Shown here: piece by piece, positions 1 to 8,980 of the stretch
How the letters are laid out: each line of letters opens with the position of its first letter
How positions within the stretch are numbered: position 1 is the stretch's first letter
The notes under the pieces: model-generated
Database searches by the model: none
Told to the model about the DNA's origin: nothing
The model's input: the letters and a program-made list of their open reading frames with translations, nothing else
Translations under genes and position numbers: made by a program
Assembly: GCA_014801865.1 (NCBI GenBank)
Contig: JAAVDH010000037.1
Span: 1 to 37,413, forward strand
Direction of reading: 5' to 3'
DNA: 37,413 nt
Origin: Bacteroides sp.
GTDB taxonomy: Bacteria > Bacteroidota > Bacteroidia > Bacteroidales > Muribaculaceae

Positions 1-5
1 ATTTT

Positions 6-88
6 GGGCGAATACCAGAGTGGCCAAATGGGGCAGACTGTAAATCTGCTGGTTTATACCTTCGGTGGTTCGAATCCATCTTCGCCCA
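6..88 (+). tRNA. tRNA-Tyr (anticodon GUA)
   Basis: The sequence folds as a class II tRNA. A 7-bp acceptor stem pairs GGGCGAA (6-12) with TTCGCCC (81-87), and A88 is the discriminator. The anticodon arm is GCAGA / CTGTAAA / TCTGC, with anticodon GTA at 40-42. The long variable arm between the anticodon and T arms is expected for tRNA-Tyr. CCA is not encoded, so the 3' end must be added after transcription. It is the first of three closely spaced tRNAs ahead of tuf, an arrangement also seen at E. coli tufB, which suggests co-transcription. The promoter lies left of the window. Confidence 0.97.
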
Positions 89-99
89 CAAACTAAGTT

Positions 100-172
100 G
101 CGGAAGTAGCTCACTTGGTAGAGCATCAGCCTTCCAAGCTGAGGGTCGCGGGTTCGAGCCCCGTCTTCCGCT
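100..172 (+). tRNA. tRNA-Gly (anticodon UCC)
   Basis: The acceptor stem GCGGAAG (100-106) pairs fully with CTTCCGC (165-171), with T172 as discriminator. The anticodon arm is TCAGC / CTTCCAA / GCTGA, with TCC at 133-135. The T loop is TTCGAGC. No CCA is encoded. It lies 11 nt after tRNA-Tyr, so it is very likely part of the same primary transcript. Confidence 0.97.
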
Positions 173-186
173 CAAAAGACATAATT

Positions 187-258
<72 letters not shown>

Positions 259-359
259 CAAATACTTAAAAATTTCGACAGCCCCGATAGTGCCCTATCA
301 TTATCGTGGCGTCGTGGTTAAAAGCATCATCCTAAAAACACAGAATAATAAGCAAAGTT
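259..359 (+). promoter_or_regulatory. Spacer between tRNA-Thr and tuf, with small competing hairpins
   Basis: This is the 101-nt leader of tuf. GATAG (286-290) can pair with CTATC (295-299) around a TGCC loop. Alternatively CGATA (285-289) can pair with TATCG (302-306). Neither is followed by a T run, so neither looks like a terminator. I see no TAnnTTTG promoter box, and no Shine-Dalgarno sequence ahead of the tuf ATG, where the sequence is A-rich. The likely role is processing of a tRNA-tuf transcript, which is inference. Confidence 0.3.
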
Positions 360-1544
360 ATGGCTAAAGAGAAATTCGAAAGAACCAAGCCGCACGTTAA
401 CATTGGTACTATCGGCCACGTTGACCACGGTAAAACCACTCTTACTGCTGCTATCACCACCGTACTGGCTAAGGCAGGTCTCTCAGAGGTTAAGTCGTTC
501 GACCAGATCGACAACGCTCCCGAGGAAAAGGAACGTGGTATTACCATCAACACCGCTCACGTTGAGTATGAGACTGCAAATCGTCACTATGCTCACGTTG
601 ACTGCCCCGGACACGCTGACTATGTGAAGAACATGGTTACCGGTGCTGCTCAGATGGACGGTGCTATCATCGTAGTAGCTGCTACCGACGGTCCCATGCC
701 CCAGACCCGTGAGCACATCCTGCTCGCCCGTCAGGTGAACGTACCCCGTATCGTAGTGTTCCTTAACAAGTGCGACATGGTGGACGACGAGGAGATGTTC
801 GAACTCGTAGAAATGGAGATGCGCGATCTGCTCTCTTCTTATGACTACGATGGCGACAATACCCCCATCATCCGTGGTTCTGCTCTCGGTGCTCTTAACG
901 GCGAACCCGAATGGGAAGCTAAGGTTATGGAGCTCATGGAAGCTGTTGACAACTGGATTCCCCTGCCTCCCCGTGATATCGATAAGCCCTTCCTTATGCC
1001 TGTTGAGGACGTATTCTCAATCACCGGTCGTGGTACCGTTGCTACCGGCCGTATCGAAACAGGTATCGTAAAGGTAGGTGACGAAGTACAGATCATGGGT
1101 CTCGGCGCTAACCTCAAGTCAACCGTTACCGGTGTTGAGATGTTCCGTAAGCTTCTTGACGAAGGTGAAGCTGGTGACAACGTAGGTCTCCTTCTCCGTG
1201 GTATCGATAAGAAGGAAATCAAGCGTGGTATGGTTATCTGCCATCCCGGTGTTGTTAAGCCCCACGACGAATTCAAGGCTTCTGTATATATCCTGAAGAA
1301 GGAAGAAGGTGGTCGTCACACTCCCTTCCACAACCACTACCGTCCCCAGTTCTACATCCGTACTCTTGACGTAACCGGTGAGATCACTCTTCCCGAAGGT
1401 GTAGAAATGGTAATGCCTGGTGACCACGTTGAAATCAAGGTGAAGCTCATCAACCCCGTTGCATGCGACAAGGGTCTCCGCTTCGCTATCCGTGAAGGTG
1501 GCCGCACCGTTGGTTCAGGTCAGATCACTGAAATCATTGAATAA
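360..1544 (+). CDS. tuf: Elongation factor Tu
   Basis: EF-Tu is the cytosolic GTPase that delivers aminoacyl-tRNA to the ribosomal A site. The 394-residue product has the usual length. The N-terminal GTPase domain shows the P-loop GHVDHGKT near residues 19-26, the switch II motif DCPGHADY near 81-88 and the guanine-specificity motif NKCD near 136-139. The middle and C-terminal beta-barrel domains follow and end in the conserved GSGQIT region. The start is the only ATG that gives the canonical [21 protein letters not shown]-terminus. It lies between three tRNAs and tRNA-Trp, a linkage that pairs EF-Tu with its substrates. A-rich sequence replaces a Shine-Dalgarno site, as is usual in Bacteroidetes. 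Confidence 0.99.
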   Translation: MAKEKFERTKPHVNIGTIGHVDHGKTTLTAAITTVLAKAGLSEVKSFDQIDNAPEEKERGITINTAHVEYETANRHYAHVDCPGHADYVKNMVTGAAQMDGAIIVVAATDGPMPQTREHILLARQVNVPRIVVFLNKCDMVDDEEMFELVEMEMRDLLSSYDYDGDNTPIIRGSALGALNGEPEWEAKVMELMEAVDNWIPLPPRDIDKPFLMPVEDVFSITGRGTVATGRIETGIVKVGDEVQIMGLGANLKSTVTGVEMFRKLLDEGEAGDNVGLLLRGIDKKEIKRGMVICHPGVVKPHDEFKASVYILKKEEGGRHTPFHNHYRPQFYIRTLDVTGEITLPEGVEMVMPGDHVEIKVKLINPVACDKGLRFAIREGGRTVGSGQITEIIE

Positions 1545-1565
1545 TACTTTCTGAATCAGATATGT

Positions 1566-1663
1566 CTGTCGCCGAAAGGTGAAGATTATATAAGATTAAG
1601 AATGTAAATTATACAAGCGACAGTTGCAAGTCGGTCGTAAGATTTGAAACTACACTGTCGCTT
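1566..1663 (+). promoter_or_regulatory. Competing hairpins in the tuf to tRNA-Trp spacer
   Basis: Three copies of one complementary motif occur in this 123-nt spacer. AAGCGACAGT (1615-1624) pairs perfectly over 10 bp with ACTGTCGCTT (1654-1663), whose 3' end is 4 nt from the tRNA-Trp acceptor stem. The core GCGACAG (1617-1623) can instead pair with an upstream CTGTCGC (1566-1572). The two stems share one arm and cannot form together. There is no T run, so it does not look like a terminator. A processing stem that frees tRNA-Trp from tuf mRNA, or a switch, is plausible but inferred. Confidence 0.5.
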
Positions 1664-1667
1664 ACAT

Positions 1668-1740
1668 ACGGGAATAGCTCAGTTGGTAGAGCACTGGTCT
1701 CCAAAACCAGGTGTCGGGAGTTCGAGCCTCTCTTCCCGTG
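1668..1740 (+). tRNA. tRNA-Trp (anticodon CCA)
   Basis: The acceptor stem ACGGGAA (1668-1674) pairs with TTCCCGT (1733-1739), with G1740 as discriminator. The anticodon arm is CTGGT / CTCCAAA / ACCAG, with CCA at 1701-1703. The T loop is TTCGAGC, and no CCA end is encoded. It sits between tuf and secE, 15 nt before the secE start, so it must be excised from a transcript that also carries protein genes unless it has its own promoter. I see none. Confidence 0.97.
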
Positions 1741-1755
1741 CTAAAGAAGACAATA

Positions 1756-1956
1756 ATGAGTAAATTTAATCTACTTACGGACATCGAGGAGTCATACAAC
1801 GAGCTTCGTTATAAGACTTCTTGGCCCACCAAGGGGCAGCTGATCAAAAGTGCACTTATCGTGATGATAGCTTCCATTATAATCGCACTGGTAATTTTCT
1901 GCATGGATCAGATTGTCGACAATGTGATGCACTTAATCTACGGTTTAGGTAAGTAA
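1756..1956 (+). CDS. secE: Preprotein translocase subunit SecE
   Basis: SecE is the small membrane clamp of the SecYEG channel. The product is 66 residues, the short single-span form found in most bacteria. An amphipathic N-terminal part with the conserved EL-RY-TSWPTK motif (residues about 15-26) is followed by one transmembrane segment (about 29-50) rich in Ile, Ala and Val. A longer in-frame reading from 1711 would begin inside tRNA-Trp, so ATG 1756 is the start. The secE-nusG-rplK order is widely conserved in bacteria. Confidence 0.95.
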   Translation: MSKFNLLTDIEESYNELRYKTSWPTKGQLIKSALIVMIASIIIALVIFCMDQIVDNVMHLIYGLGK

Positions 1957-1996
1957 TTAAGTCCGGAAGGATTTACGACATACTCTCATAAAACAT

Positions 1997-2051
1997 AATC
2001 CCCTACACCAAAGAGACCCTTGAGGGCCGCGAAGATGAAGGGGATTTTTTT
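1997..2051 (+). terminator. Terminator-like hairpin with T run between secE and nusG (possible attenuator)
   Basis: AATCCCC (1997-2003) pairs with GGGGATT (2040-2046), and the 3' arm runs into seven Ts (2045-2051). Inside the loop a second stem, CCCT/AGGG (2017-2026), can form. This has the shape of an intrinsic terminator with an extended, internally structured loop. It sits only 30 nt before the nusG start used here, leaving little room for a promoter after it. Partial termination or attenuation ahead of nusG fits better than a full operon end. Confidence 0.5.
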
Positions 2052-2081
2052 AAGTGAATGTCCCTTTTTAAAAAGAATCAA

Positions 2082-2633
2082 ATGGCTGAAGAAAAGAAAG
2101 CATGGTACGTATTGCGTGCCATTTCAGGTAAAGAAGCTAAGGTGAAGGAAGTTTTGGATGCAGCAATCCGTAACACTGACCTTGGTAAATACGTTTTTCA
2201 GGTGTTGATTCCCACCGAAAAAGTGCTTACCGTGCGTAACGGAAAGAAGATTGTTAAGGAAAAGAATCTTTATTCCGGATATGTATTCGTAGAATGTATC
2301 CTCCATGGCGAGGTTCTTCACGAACTGAGCAATACCACCAATGTCATAGACTTCCTCCGCGGCAGAGCTAAAGGTTCAGAGCCCGAACCTCTCCGTCAGA
2401 GCGAGGTTATGCGCATGCTTGGTATGGCCGATGAGATTAATGATGTTACTGAAGACGGCGTAAACGATTACATCGTTGGCGAGACCGTCAAGGTTAATTA
2501 TGGTCCCTTCAATGGCTTTACTGGCGTGATAGAGGAGGTGAACAAGGAGAAGCGCAAGCTTAAAGTCATGGTCAAGATTTTTGGCCGAAAGACACCTCTT
2601 GAATTGGAAAATTCGCAAGTAGAACGAGAATAG
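2082..2633 (+). CDS. nusG: Transcription termination/antitermination factor NusG
   Basis: NusG binds the RNA polymerase clamp, suppresses or promotes pausing, and links transcription to Rho or to the ribosome. From ATG 2082 the product is 183 residues, the usual Bacteroidetes length. The NGN domain starts at AWYVLRAISGKEAKV and contains LIPTEKV and the GYVFVE strand. The KOW motif lies near the C-terminus (VKVNYGPFNGFTGVIEEV). An in-frame ATG at 2058 would add eight residues. I prefer 2082 because family members begin a few residues before the W-Y-V-L-R motif, and 2058 crowds the T run of the upstream hairpin. Confidence 0.95.
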   Translation: MAEEKKAWYVLRAISGKEAKVKEVLDAAIRNTDLGKYVFQVLIPTEKVLTVRNGKKIVKEKNLYSGYVFVECILHGEVLHELSNTTNVIDFLRGRAKGSEPEPLRQSEVMRMLGMADEINDVTEDGVNDYIVGETVKVNYGPFNGFTGVIEEVNKEKRKLKVMVKIFGRKTPLELENSQVERE

Positions 2634-2800
2634 GCGTTTTCATCGCAGGTGAAGCTCATGGCGACAGGTTACGAGGTCGCTGGAGTGGAGTGAGCGATGA
2701 GAGCTTTTCTCATATATTAATTTCCCAAAAGCCAGAGAGCTGTACTCGATATGGCTCGCCCAAACAATCAACCCCATTTATCTAAAAATTTCGATTAATC
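2634..2800 (+). promoter_or_regulatory. Structured leader of the rplK-rplA-rplJ-rplL operon
   Basis: This 167-nt gap holds two clear stems: GCGAC (2661-2665) with GTCGC (2676-2680), and ATGAGA (2697-2702) with TCTCAT (2708-2713) around a 5-nt loop. In E. coli, ribosomal protein L1 represses this operon by binding the leader ahead of rplK, so a similar autoregulatory target is a reasonable guess. I cannot match the L1 consensus with confidence. No clear TAnnTTTG promoter box is present, though the sequence just before rplK is AT-rich. Confidence 0.4.
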
Positions 2801-3253
2801 ATGGCTAAAGAAATTGCTGGACAGATCAAATTGCAGATCAAGGGTGGCGCTGCAAACCCCTCACCTCCTGTAGGACCCGCACTCGGTTCGAAGGGTATCA
2901 ACATCATGGAGTTTTGCAAGCAGTTCAATGCACGCACCCAGGACAAGGCAGGCAAAGTGCTGCCTGTAGTTATCACCTACTACACCGACAAGAGTTTCGA
3001 CTTCGTCGTTAAGACTCCTCCCGTAGCTATTCAGCTGCTTGAGGCCGCTAAGGTTAAGGGTGGCTCAGCTCAGCCTAACCGTAAGAAGGTTGCCGAAATC
3101 ACTTGGGAGCAGGTGAAGACTATCGCAGAAGATAAGATGCCTGACCTTAACTGCTTCACTGTAGAATCTGCAATGCGCATGGTTGCCGGCACCGCCCGCA
3201 GCATGGGTATCACTGTTAAAGGTGGCAAGGAAGCATTTCCTGCTAATAACTAA
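2801..3253 (+). CDS. rplK: 50S ribosomal protein L11
   Basis: L11 forms the base of the GTPase-associated centre on 23S rRNA and contacts elongation factors. The 150-residue product starts with the family's [15 protein letters not shown]. The proline-rich [20 protein letters not shown] segment (residues about 19-38) lies in the N-terminal domain. The C-terminal rRNA-binding domain ends with the GTARSMGI motif. It is the first gene of the rplKAJL cluster, 19 nt before rplA. Confidence 0.98.
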   Translation: MAKEIAGQIKLQIKGGAANPSPPVGPALGSKGINIMEFCKQFNARTQDKAGKVLPVVITYYTDKSFDFVVKTPPVAIQLLEAAKVKGGSAQPNRKKVAEITWEQVKTIAEDKMPDLNCFTVESAMRMVAGTARSMGITVKGGKEAFPANN

Positions 3254-3272
3254 TTCTTAAACTTCAACTACA

Positions 3273-3968
3273 ATGAGTAAACTGACTAAGAATCAAAAGT
3301 TGGCTGCCGGTAAGATTGAAGCTGGAAAAAGTTATTCACTTGCCGAAGCCGCACAGTTGGTGAAGGATGTTACCTACACCAAGTTTGACGCTTCATTTGA
3401 CATTGATGTCCGTCTGGGTGTCGACCCCCGCAAAGCCAATCAGATGGTACGCGGCGTAGTGACTCTGCCCCACGGCACAGGCAAGCAGGTACGTGTGCTT
3501 GTACTGTGTAACCCCGATGCCGAGACAGCTGCTAAGGCAGCCGGTGCTGACTACGTTGGTCTTGATGAGTATATCAACAAGATCAAGGGTGGTTGGACCG
3601 ATGTCGACGTTATTATCACTCAGCCCGCTATCATGGGTAAGATCGGTGCCCTCGGCCGTGTACTCGGTCCCCGTGGTCTGATGCCTAACCCTAAGAGCGG
3701 TACTGTGACCAACGACGTCGCCAAAGCTGTTGAAGAAGTAAAGAAAGGTAAGATTGACTTCAAGGTAGATAAGAACGGTATCGTTCACTCTTCAATCGGT
3801 AAGGTAAGCTTCACCGCTGACCAGATGAAGGAGAACGCACGTGAATTTATCAACACCCTGATCAAACTCAAACCTGCAACTGCCAAAGGCACCTATATCA
3901 AGAGTATTTATCTTTCAAGCACGATGAGTCCCAGTGTCAAGGTTGACGCTAAGACTGTCGATGAATAA
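3273..3968 (+). CDS. rplA: 50S ribosomal protein L1
   Basis: L1 forms the mobile stalk that helps release E-site tRNA, and in E. coli it represses its own operon. The 231-residue length is normal. Domain I contains [17 protein letters not shown] (near residues 45-61). The centre shows the strongly conserved [18 protein letters not shown] segment, and the C-terminal part carries G-IHSSIGK and the terminal TMSPSVKVD. The nearest obvious target for autoregulation is the structured leader ahead of rplK. Confidence 0.98.
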   Translation: MSKLTKNQKLAAGKIEAGKSYSLAEAAQLVKDVTYTKFDASFDIDVRLGVDPRKANQMVRGVVTLPHGTGKQVRVLVLCNPDAETAAKAAGADYVGLDEYINKIKGGWTDVDVIITQPAIMGKIGALGRVLGPRGLMPNPKSGTVTNDVAKAVEEVKKGKIDFKVDKNGIVHSSIGKVSFTADQMKENAREFINTLIKLKPATAKGTYIKSIYLSSTMSPSVKVDAKTVDE

Positions 3969-3985
3969 TTTCTAACATTATACAG

Positions 3986-4510
3986 ATGAAAAAGGAAGAT
4001 AAAGCCGTCGTTATAGAACAAATTGCCGCTACTCTTGCAGAGTATCCCAACTTCTACCTCGTTGAGACCGCTGGTCTTAACGCCGAACGCACCAGCGAAC
4101 TTCGTCGTGCCTGCTTCAAGGCCGGTATCAAGCTCATGGTTGTGAAGAACACTCTTCTTCACAAGGTGCTTGAGGAGAAGGAAGGCGATTACTCGGAGCT
4201 CTATCCCGCTCTCAAGGAATCAACTTCACTGATGTGCACCACAGTGGCTAATGCCCCTGCGAAGCTTCTGAAGGATTTCGTTAAGAAGGACGAGAAGCTG
4301 CCTTTACTTAAGGCTGCTTATGTAGAAGAAACCGTATACTTCGGTGCTGACCAGCTCAACAACCTTTGCGCTATCAAGAGCAAGAACGAGCTTATCGCCG
4401 ACGTTGTGGCTCTCCTGCAGTCTCCCGCCAAGAATGTTGTTTCGGCGCTTACCTCAGGTGGCACCAAGCTCCATGGCATTCTTGAGACTCTCTCAAAGAA
4501 AGAGGCCTAA
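3986..4510 (+). CDS. rplJ: 50S ribosomal protein L10
   Basis: L10 anchors L7/L12 dimers to the ribosome to form the stalk. The 174-residue product has the N-terminal rRNA-binding domain, with LRRACFKAGIKLMVVKNTLL near residues 38-57, and a C-terminal helix that binds L7/L12 (NVVSALTSGGTKLHGILETL). The gap to rplA is only 17 nt, so the separate L10-binding leader known ahead of E. coli rplJ has no room here. L10-L12 feedback, if it exists, must act elsewhere. Confidence 0.98.
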   Translation: MKKEDKAVVIEQIAATLAEYPNFYLVETAGLNAERTSELRRACFKAGIKLMVVKNTLLHKVLEEKEGDYSELYPALKESTSLMCTTVANAPAKLLKDFVKKDEKLPLLKAAYVEETVYFGADQLNNLCAIKSKNELIADVVALLQSPAKNVVSALTSGGTKLHGILETLSKKEA

Positions 4511-4588
4511 TCTCTAAAACGACCACTTTCAACCAACCAATTTTACTAAACAACTCATTAAGTCAATAACAAAATAAATCATAAAACA

Positions 4589-4963
4589 ATGGCAGATCTT
4601 AAAGCTTTTGCTGAACAACTCGTAAACCTCACCGTTAAAGAAGTAAACGAACTCGCTCAGATCCTCAAGGAAGAGTATGGTATCGAACCCGCTGCTGCTG
4701 CTGTAGCTGTTGCTGCAGGTCCCGCTGCCGGTGCTCCCGCTGAAGAAGAAAAGACTTCTTTCGACGTAGTTCTTAAGTCAGCCGGTGCTTCAAAGCTCGC
4801 TGTAGTTAAGCTCGTTAAGGAACTCACCGGTCTTGGCCTCAAGGAAGCTAAGGAAATCGTTGACGGCGCACCCAGCGTTGTTAAGGAAGGCGTGGCTAAG
4901 GCTGACGCTGAGGGCCTCAAGAAGCAGCTCGAAGAAGCCGGCGCTGAGGTCGAACTTAAATAA
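4589..4963 (+). CDS. rplL: 50S ribosomal protein L7/L12
   Basis: L7/L12 forms the multicopy stalk that recruits translational GTPases. The 124-residue product shows all three parts: an N-terminal dimerisation helix (about 1-35), an Ala/Pro/Gly-rich hinge (about 37-52) and the C-terminal factor-binding domain with [20 protein letters not shown] and a conserved end, [10 protein letters not shown]. The 78-nt spacer before it is A/C-rich and almost without structure, which should favour ribosome access for a gene needed at several copies per ribosome. Confidence 0.98.
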   Translation: MADLKAFAEQLVNLTVKEVNELAQILKEEYGIEPAAAAVAVAAGPAAGAPAEEEKTSFDVVLKSAGASKLAVVKLVKELTGLGLKEAKEIVDGAPSVVKEGVAKADAEGLKKQLEEAGAEVELK

Positions 4964-4982
4964 TACCCCTGATTTTCAGGTG

Positions 4983-5024
4983 AATAGGTTAAGTGTCGCC
5001 TAATGGCTGGCACTTAACCTTATT
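4983..5024 (+). promoter_or_regulatory. Long hairpin between rplL and rpoB
   Basis: AGGTTAAGTG (4986-4995) pairs perfectly over 10 bp with CACTTAACCT (5011-5020). The loop holds a further GCC/GGC stem (4998-5007), and the base can extend as AATA/TATT with one bulged T. Downstream sequence is T-rich but has no clean T run. In E. coli the equivalent spacer holds both a partial attenuator and an RNase III cleavage hairpin that lower polymerase synthesis relative to ribosomal proteins. The same role is likely here by position. Confidence 0.6.
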
Positions 5025-5083
5025 GTGTTATTAATTAATTTGAGTTCTCCCTAATCTCTCTTCACCATAACCTATTTTTGTAA

Positions 5084-8000
5084 ATGTCAGTATCCTTAGA
5101 TAAACCCCGTGTCAACTTCGCGTCGGTGAAGAATCCTCTTCCTTATCCCGACTTTCTGGAGGTTCAGCTCAAGTCATTTCAGGATTTCCTGCAACTTGAT
5201 ACTCCTCCCGAAAAACGCAACAATGAGGGGCTGTATAAAGTGTTTGCCGAGAATTTCCCTATTGCGGATACCCGTAACAACTTTGTGCTGGAATTTCTCG
5301 ACTATTATATCGATCCCCCGCGCTATACTATCGAAGAGTGTTTGGAGCGTGGCCTGACCTACAGTGTCCCCCTGAAGGCTAAGCTCAAGCTCTATTGCAC
5401 CGATCCTGACCACGAAGATTTCGCTACAGTGATACAGGACGTTTATCTTGGTCCTATCCCGTATATGACCGAGAAGGGTACGTTTGTGATCAATGGTGCA
5501 GAGCGCGTCGTTGTGTCACAGCTCCACCGTTCGCCCGGTGTGTTCTTCGGACAGAGCACCCACGCCAACGGTACGAAGCTCTACAGTGCCCGTATCATCC
5601 CCTTCCGTGGTAGCTGGATCGAATTTGCTACCGACATCAACAATGTGATGTACGCTTACATTGACCGTAAGAAGAAATTGCCCGTGACCACTCTGTTGCG
5701 TGCTATCGGTCTTGAAAGCGATAAGGATATCATCGAAATTTTCGGTCTTGCCGAAGAAGTTAAGGTTAATAAGGCCAACCTCAAAAAGGCCGTAGGTCGC
5801 AAGCTCGCCGCCCGTCTGCTCAAGACATGGGTGGAGGACTTCGTTGACGAAGACACCGGTGAAGTAGTGTCTATCGAGCGCAACGATGTCATTATCGATC
5901 GTGAGACCGTACTCGAAGAAGAGCATATTCAGGAGATACTTGACTCCGGTGCACAAACTATTCTGTTGCATAAGGAAGACGCCAATTCTTCTGACTACTC
6001 TATCATCTTCAACACTCTTCAGAAAGATACTTCAAACTCCGAAAAGGAGGCTATACAATATATCTACCGACAGCTGCGCAACGCGGAGCCGCCGGATGAT
6101 GCGAGCGCCCGTGAGGTTATCACTAACCTCTTCTTCTCCGAAAAGCGTTATGACCTCGGAGAGGTAGGCCGTTATCGTATCAACAAGAAGCTCGGACTGA
6201 CTACTTCGATGGATGTGAAGGTCCTCACCAAGGAGGATATAATCGCCATTATCAAGTATCTCATCGAGCTTATCAACTCGAAGACTGATGTGGACGACAT
6301 CGACCACCTTAGCAACCGTCGTGTGCGCACGGTGGGCGAGCAGCTTTACAATCAGTTCGGAATCGGTCTGGCCCGTATGTCACGTACTATCCGTGAACGC
6401 ATGAATGTGCGCGACAACGAGGTGTTTACTCCCATTGACCTGATCAATGCCAAGACCATTTCGTCTGTAATCAACACATATTTCGGCACCAACGCTCTGA
6501 GCCAGTTCATGGACCAGACCAACCCCCTCGCCGAAATCACCCACAAGCGCCGTATGTCGGCCCTTGGCCCCGGCGGTCTTAGCCGCGAACGTGCGGGCTT
6601 CGAGGTGCGAGACGTACACTATACCCACTACGGACGTCTGTGTCCGATCGAGACCCCTGAAGGACCTAACATCGGTCTTATCTCCTCGCTGTGTGTCTAT
6701 GCCAAGATTAACGATCTGGGCTTCATCGAAACACCCTACCGCGAGGTTAAGGATGGTAAGGTCAACCTTAAGAATGACGAAGTGGTATATCTCACCGCTG
6801 AAATCGAAGAGGGCCGTATCATAGCTCAGGGTAATGCTCCGGTAGATGACAGCGGCAAGTTTGTCAACGACCGCGTTAAGGCGCGTCTCGATGCCGACTT
6901 CCCCATCGTGGCTCCCGAGGAGGTGGAACTCATGGACGTTTCGCCCACTCAGATTGCATCTATTGCCGCATCGCTCATTCCGTTCCTTGAACATGACGAC
7001 GCTAACCGTGCGCTCATGGGATCTAACATGATGCGTCAGGCCGTGCCTCTGCTCCGCAGCGAGGCTCCCATCGTGGGTACCGGCCTGGAGGGTCAGCTTA
7101 TCCGCGACTCCCGCACTCAGATTATGGCCGAGGGCGAAGGTGTGATTGAATTCGTTGACGCCCGCGTAATCCGCATCCGCTACGACCGCACTCCCGATCA
7201 GGAATTCGTGGCCTTTGAGGACAGCGTCAAGGAATACCATATACCCAAGTTCCGAAAAACCAACCAGAGCACTACGATTGACCTGCGTCCCATCTGCAAC
7301 AAGGGTCAGCGTGTGAGCAAGGGCACCATCCTCACCGAAGGTTATTCTACCGAAAACGGTGAACTTGCCCTGGGCCGCAACCTTAAGGTGGCCTTCATGC
7401 CCTGGAAGGGGTATAACTATGAGGATGCTATCGTGCTCAACGAACGTGTGGTGCGCGAAGATATCCTGACCTCTGTACACGTTGACGAGTACGCCCTCGA
7501 GGTGCGCGAGACAAAGCGTGGTATGGAGGAACTCACCTCTGACATCCCCAACGTGAGCGAAGACGCTACGAAGGACCTTGACGAGCGTGGTATCATCCGC
7601 GTGGGCGCACATGTAGTGCCCGGCGACATCATGATCGGTAAGATCACTCCTAAGGGTGAGAGCGATCCCACCCCTGAGGAAAAGCTGCTCCGCGCCATCT
7701 TCGGCGATAAGGCAGGTGATGTGAAGGATGCCTCACTCAAGGCTTCTCCCTCGCTCAAGGGCGTAATCATAGGTACCAACCTCTTCTCTCGTGCTGCCAA
7801 GAAGAAGAAGTCAAAGAGCGCCAACGCTCTGCTTCCCAAGCTTGACGAAGAGTATGAAGAAAAACTGTCAGCACTCAAGGACGTGCTGGTTAACAAGCTC
7901 ATGACCCTTACTTCCGGTAAGGAGTCTGAGGGCGTCAAGGACTTCCTCGGCGTGGATGTTGTGCCCAAGGGTCAGCATTTCACCCCCGGAGTGCTCCGCG

Positions 8001-8896
8001 AAATCAATTACGATACCCTCAACCTCAGCGGATGGACTGCCGACCAGCATACCAACGATATGATACGCGCCACCATCGTCAACTACCTGCGCAAGTCGAA
8101 GGAAATCGACGCTGAGCTGCGCCGCAAGAAATTTGACATATCCATAGGCGACGAGCTGCCCAACGGCATCATGCAGATGGCTAAGGTTTATGTAGCCAAG
8201 AAGCGTAAGATCAGCGTGGGTGACAAGATGGCCGGTCGTCACGGTAACAAGGGTATCGTGTCGCGTATCGTGCGTCAGGAGGATATGCCCTTCCTTGCCG
8301 ACGGTACTCCGGTAGATATCTGCCTTAACCCTCTGGGTGTGCCTTCACGAATGAACCTCGGTCAGATCTTCGAGACAGTCCTCGGATGGGCCGGACGTGA
8401 ACTCGGTGAGAAGTTCGCCACCCCGATTTTTGACGGTGCTACTCTTGATGACCTCAACGAATGGACCGATAAGGCAGGAATCCCCCGCTATGGTAAGACA
8501 TACCTCTATGACGGCGGCACAGGTGAACGCTTTGACCAGCCGGCAACCGTGGGTGTAATCTACATGCTTAAGCTCGGCCACATGGTAGAGGACAAGATGC
8601 ACGCACGAAGCATCGGTCCGTACTCACTGATTACCCAGCAGCCTCTCGGCGGTAAGGCACAGTTCGGTGGACAGCGCTTCGGAGAGATGGAAGTGTGGGC
8701 GCTCGAGGCATTCGGCGCATCGCACATCCTCCAGGAGATTCTGACCATCAAGTCTGACGACGTAAATGGACGCTCAAAGGCCTATGAGGCCATCGTTAAG
8801 GGTGATGCAATGCCCGTAGCAGGCATCCCCGAATCACTCAACGTGCTTCTCCACGAGCTTCGCGGACTGGGATTGAGCATCAACCTCGAACAGTAA
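5084..8896 (+). CDS. rpoB: DNA-directed RNA polymerase subunit beta
   Basis: This is the beta subunit of RNA polymerase. Its 1270 residues match the usual Bacteroidetes length. The rifampicin-pocket region (around 6490-6690) reads [19 protein letters not shown] followed by [15 protein letters not shown]. The residues equal to E. coli D516, H526 and S531 are the wild-type Asp, His and Ser, so no common resistance change is seen there. Downstream are the [15 protein letters not shown] motif, the [15 protein letters not shown] active-site segment and the C-terminal [20 protein letters not shown] clamp motif. ATG 5084 gives the expected N-terminus. It is separated from rplL by a hairpin and from rpoC by 84 nt. 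Confidence 0.99.
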   Translation: MSVSLDKPRVNFASVKNPLPYPDFLEVQLKSFQDFLQLDTPPEKRNNEGLYKVFAENFPIADTRNNFVLEFLDYYIDPPRYTIEECLERGLTYSVPLKAKLKLYCTDPDHEDFATVIQDVYLGPIPYMTEKGTFVINGAERVVVSQLHRSPGVFFGQSTHANGTKLYSARIIPFRGSWIEFATDINNVMYAYIDRKKKLPVTTLLRAIGLESDKDIIEIFGLAEEVKVNKANLKKAVGRKLAARLLKTWVEDFVDEDTGEVVSIERNDVIIDRETVLEEEHIQEILDSGAQTILLHKEDANSSDYSIIFNTLQKDTSNSEKEAIQYIYRQLRNAEPPDDASAREVITNLFFSEKRYDLGEVGRYRINKKLGLTTSMDVKVLTKEDIIAIIKYLIELINSKTDVDDIDHLSNRRVRTVGEQLYNQFGIGLARMSRTIRERMNVRDNEVFTPIDLINAKTISSVINTYFGTNALSQFMDQTNPLAEITHKRRMSALGPGGLSRERAGFEVRDVHYTHYGRLCPIETPEGPNIGLISSLCVYAKINDLGFIETPYREVKDGKVNLKNDEVVYLTAEIEEGRIIAQGNAPVDDSGKFVNDRVKARLDADFPIVAPEEVELMDVSPTQIASIAASLIPFLEHDDANRALMGSNMMRQAVPLLRSEAPIVGTGLEGQLIRDSRTQIMAEGEGVIEFVDARVIRIRYDRTPDQEFVAFEDSVKEYHIPKFRKTNQSTTIDLRPICNKGQRVSKGTILTEGYSTENGELALGRNLKVAFMPWKGYNYEDAIVLNERVVREDILTSVHVDEYALEVRETKRGMEELTSDIPNVSEDATKDLDERGIIRVGAHVVPGDIMIGKITPKGESDPTPEEKLLRAIFGDKAGDVKDASLKASPSLKGVIIGTNLFSRAAKKKKSKSANALLPKLDEEYEEKLSALKDVLVNKLMTLTSGKESEGVKDFLGVDVVPKGQHFTPGVLREINYDTLNLSGWTADQHTNDMIRATIVNYLRKSKEIDAELRRKKFDISIGDELPNGIMQMAKVYVAKKRKISVGDKMAGRHGNKGIVSRIVRQEDMPFLADGTPVDICLNPLGVPSRMNLGQIFETVLGWAGRELGEKFATPIFDGATLDDLNEWTDKAGIPRYGKTYLYDGGTGERFDQPATVGVIYMLKLGHMVEDKMHARSIGPYSLITQQPLGGKAQFGGQRFGEMEVWALEAFGASHILQEILTIKSDDVNGRSKAYEAIVKGDAMPVAGIPESLNVLLHELRGLGLSINLEQ

Positions 8897-8900
8897 TAGT

Positions 8901-8917
8901 CCGGCCTCGTCGGCCGG
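8901..8917 (+). promoter_or_regulatory. GC-rich hairpin between rpoB and rpoC
   Basis: CCGGCC (8901-8906) pairs perfectly with GGCCGG (8912-8917) around a 5-nt loop, starting 4 nt after the rpoB stop. The sequence after it is pyrimidine-rich (TCTCTCTCCTCC) but not a T run, so termination is not expected. It may stabilise or mark processing of the rpoBC message; this is inference. Confidence 0.35.
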
Positions 8918-8980
8918 CACTGTCCGTGTCTCTCTCTCCTCCAACCCACTTCTCTAACAGATATTCTTCTCAACAACAAT

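Noticed and set aside
2058-2081. Longer nusG start at 2058
   Set aside because: It adds eight residues not expected in the family and leaves only 6 nt after the T run of the hairpin; kept only as an alternative.
267-2794. Shared 12-mer TAAAAATTTCGA before tuf (267-278) and before rplK (2783-2794)
   Set aside because: AT-rich, at different distances from the start codons (82 nt and 6 nt), with no symmetry; chance cannot be excluded.
6380-7612. 410-residue open frame antisense to rpoB
   Set aside because: It lies fully inside rpoB on the other strand, shows no family motif, and is explained by the codon bias of rpoB.
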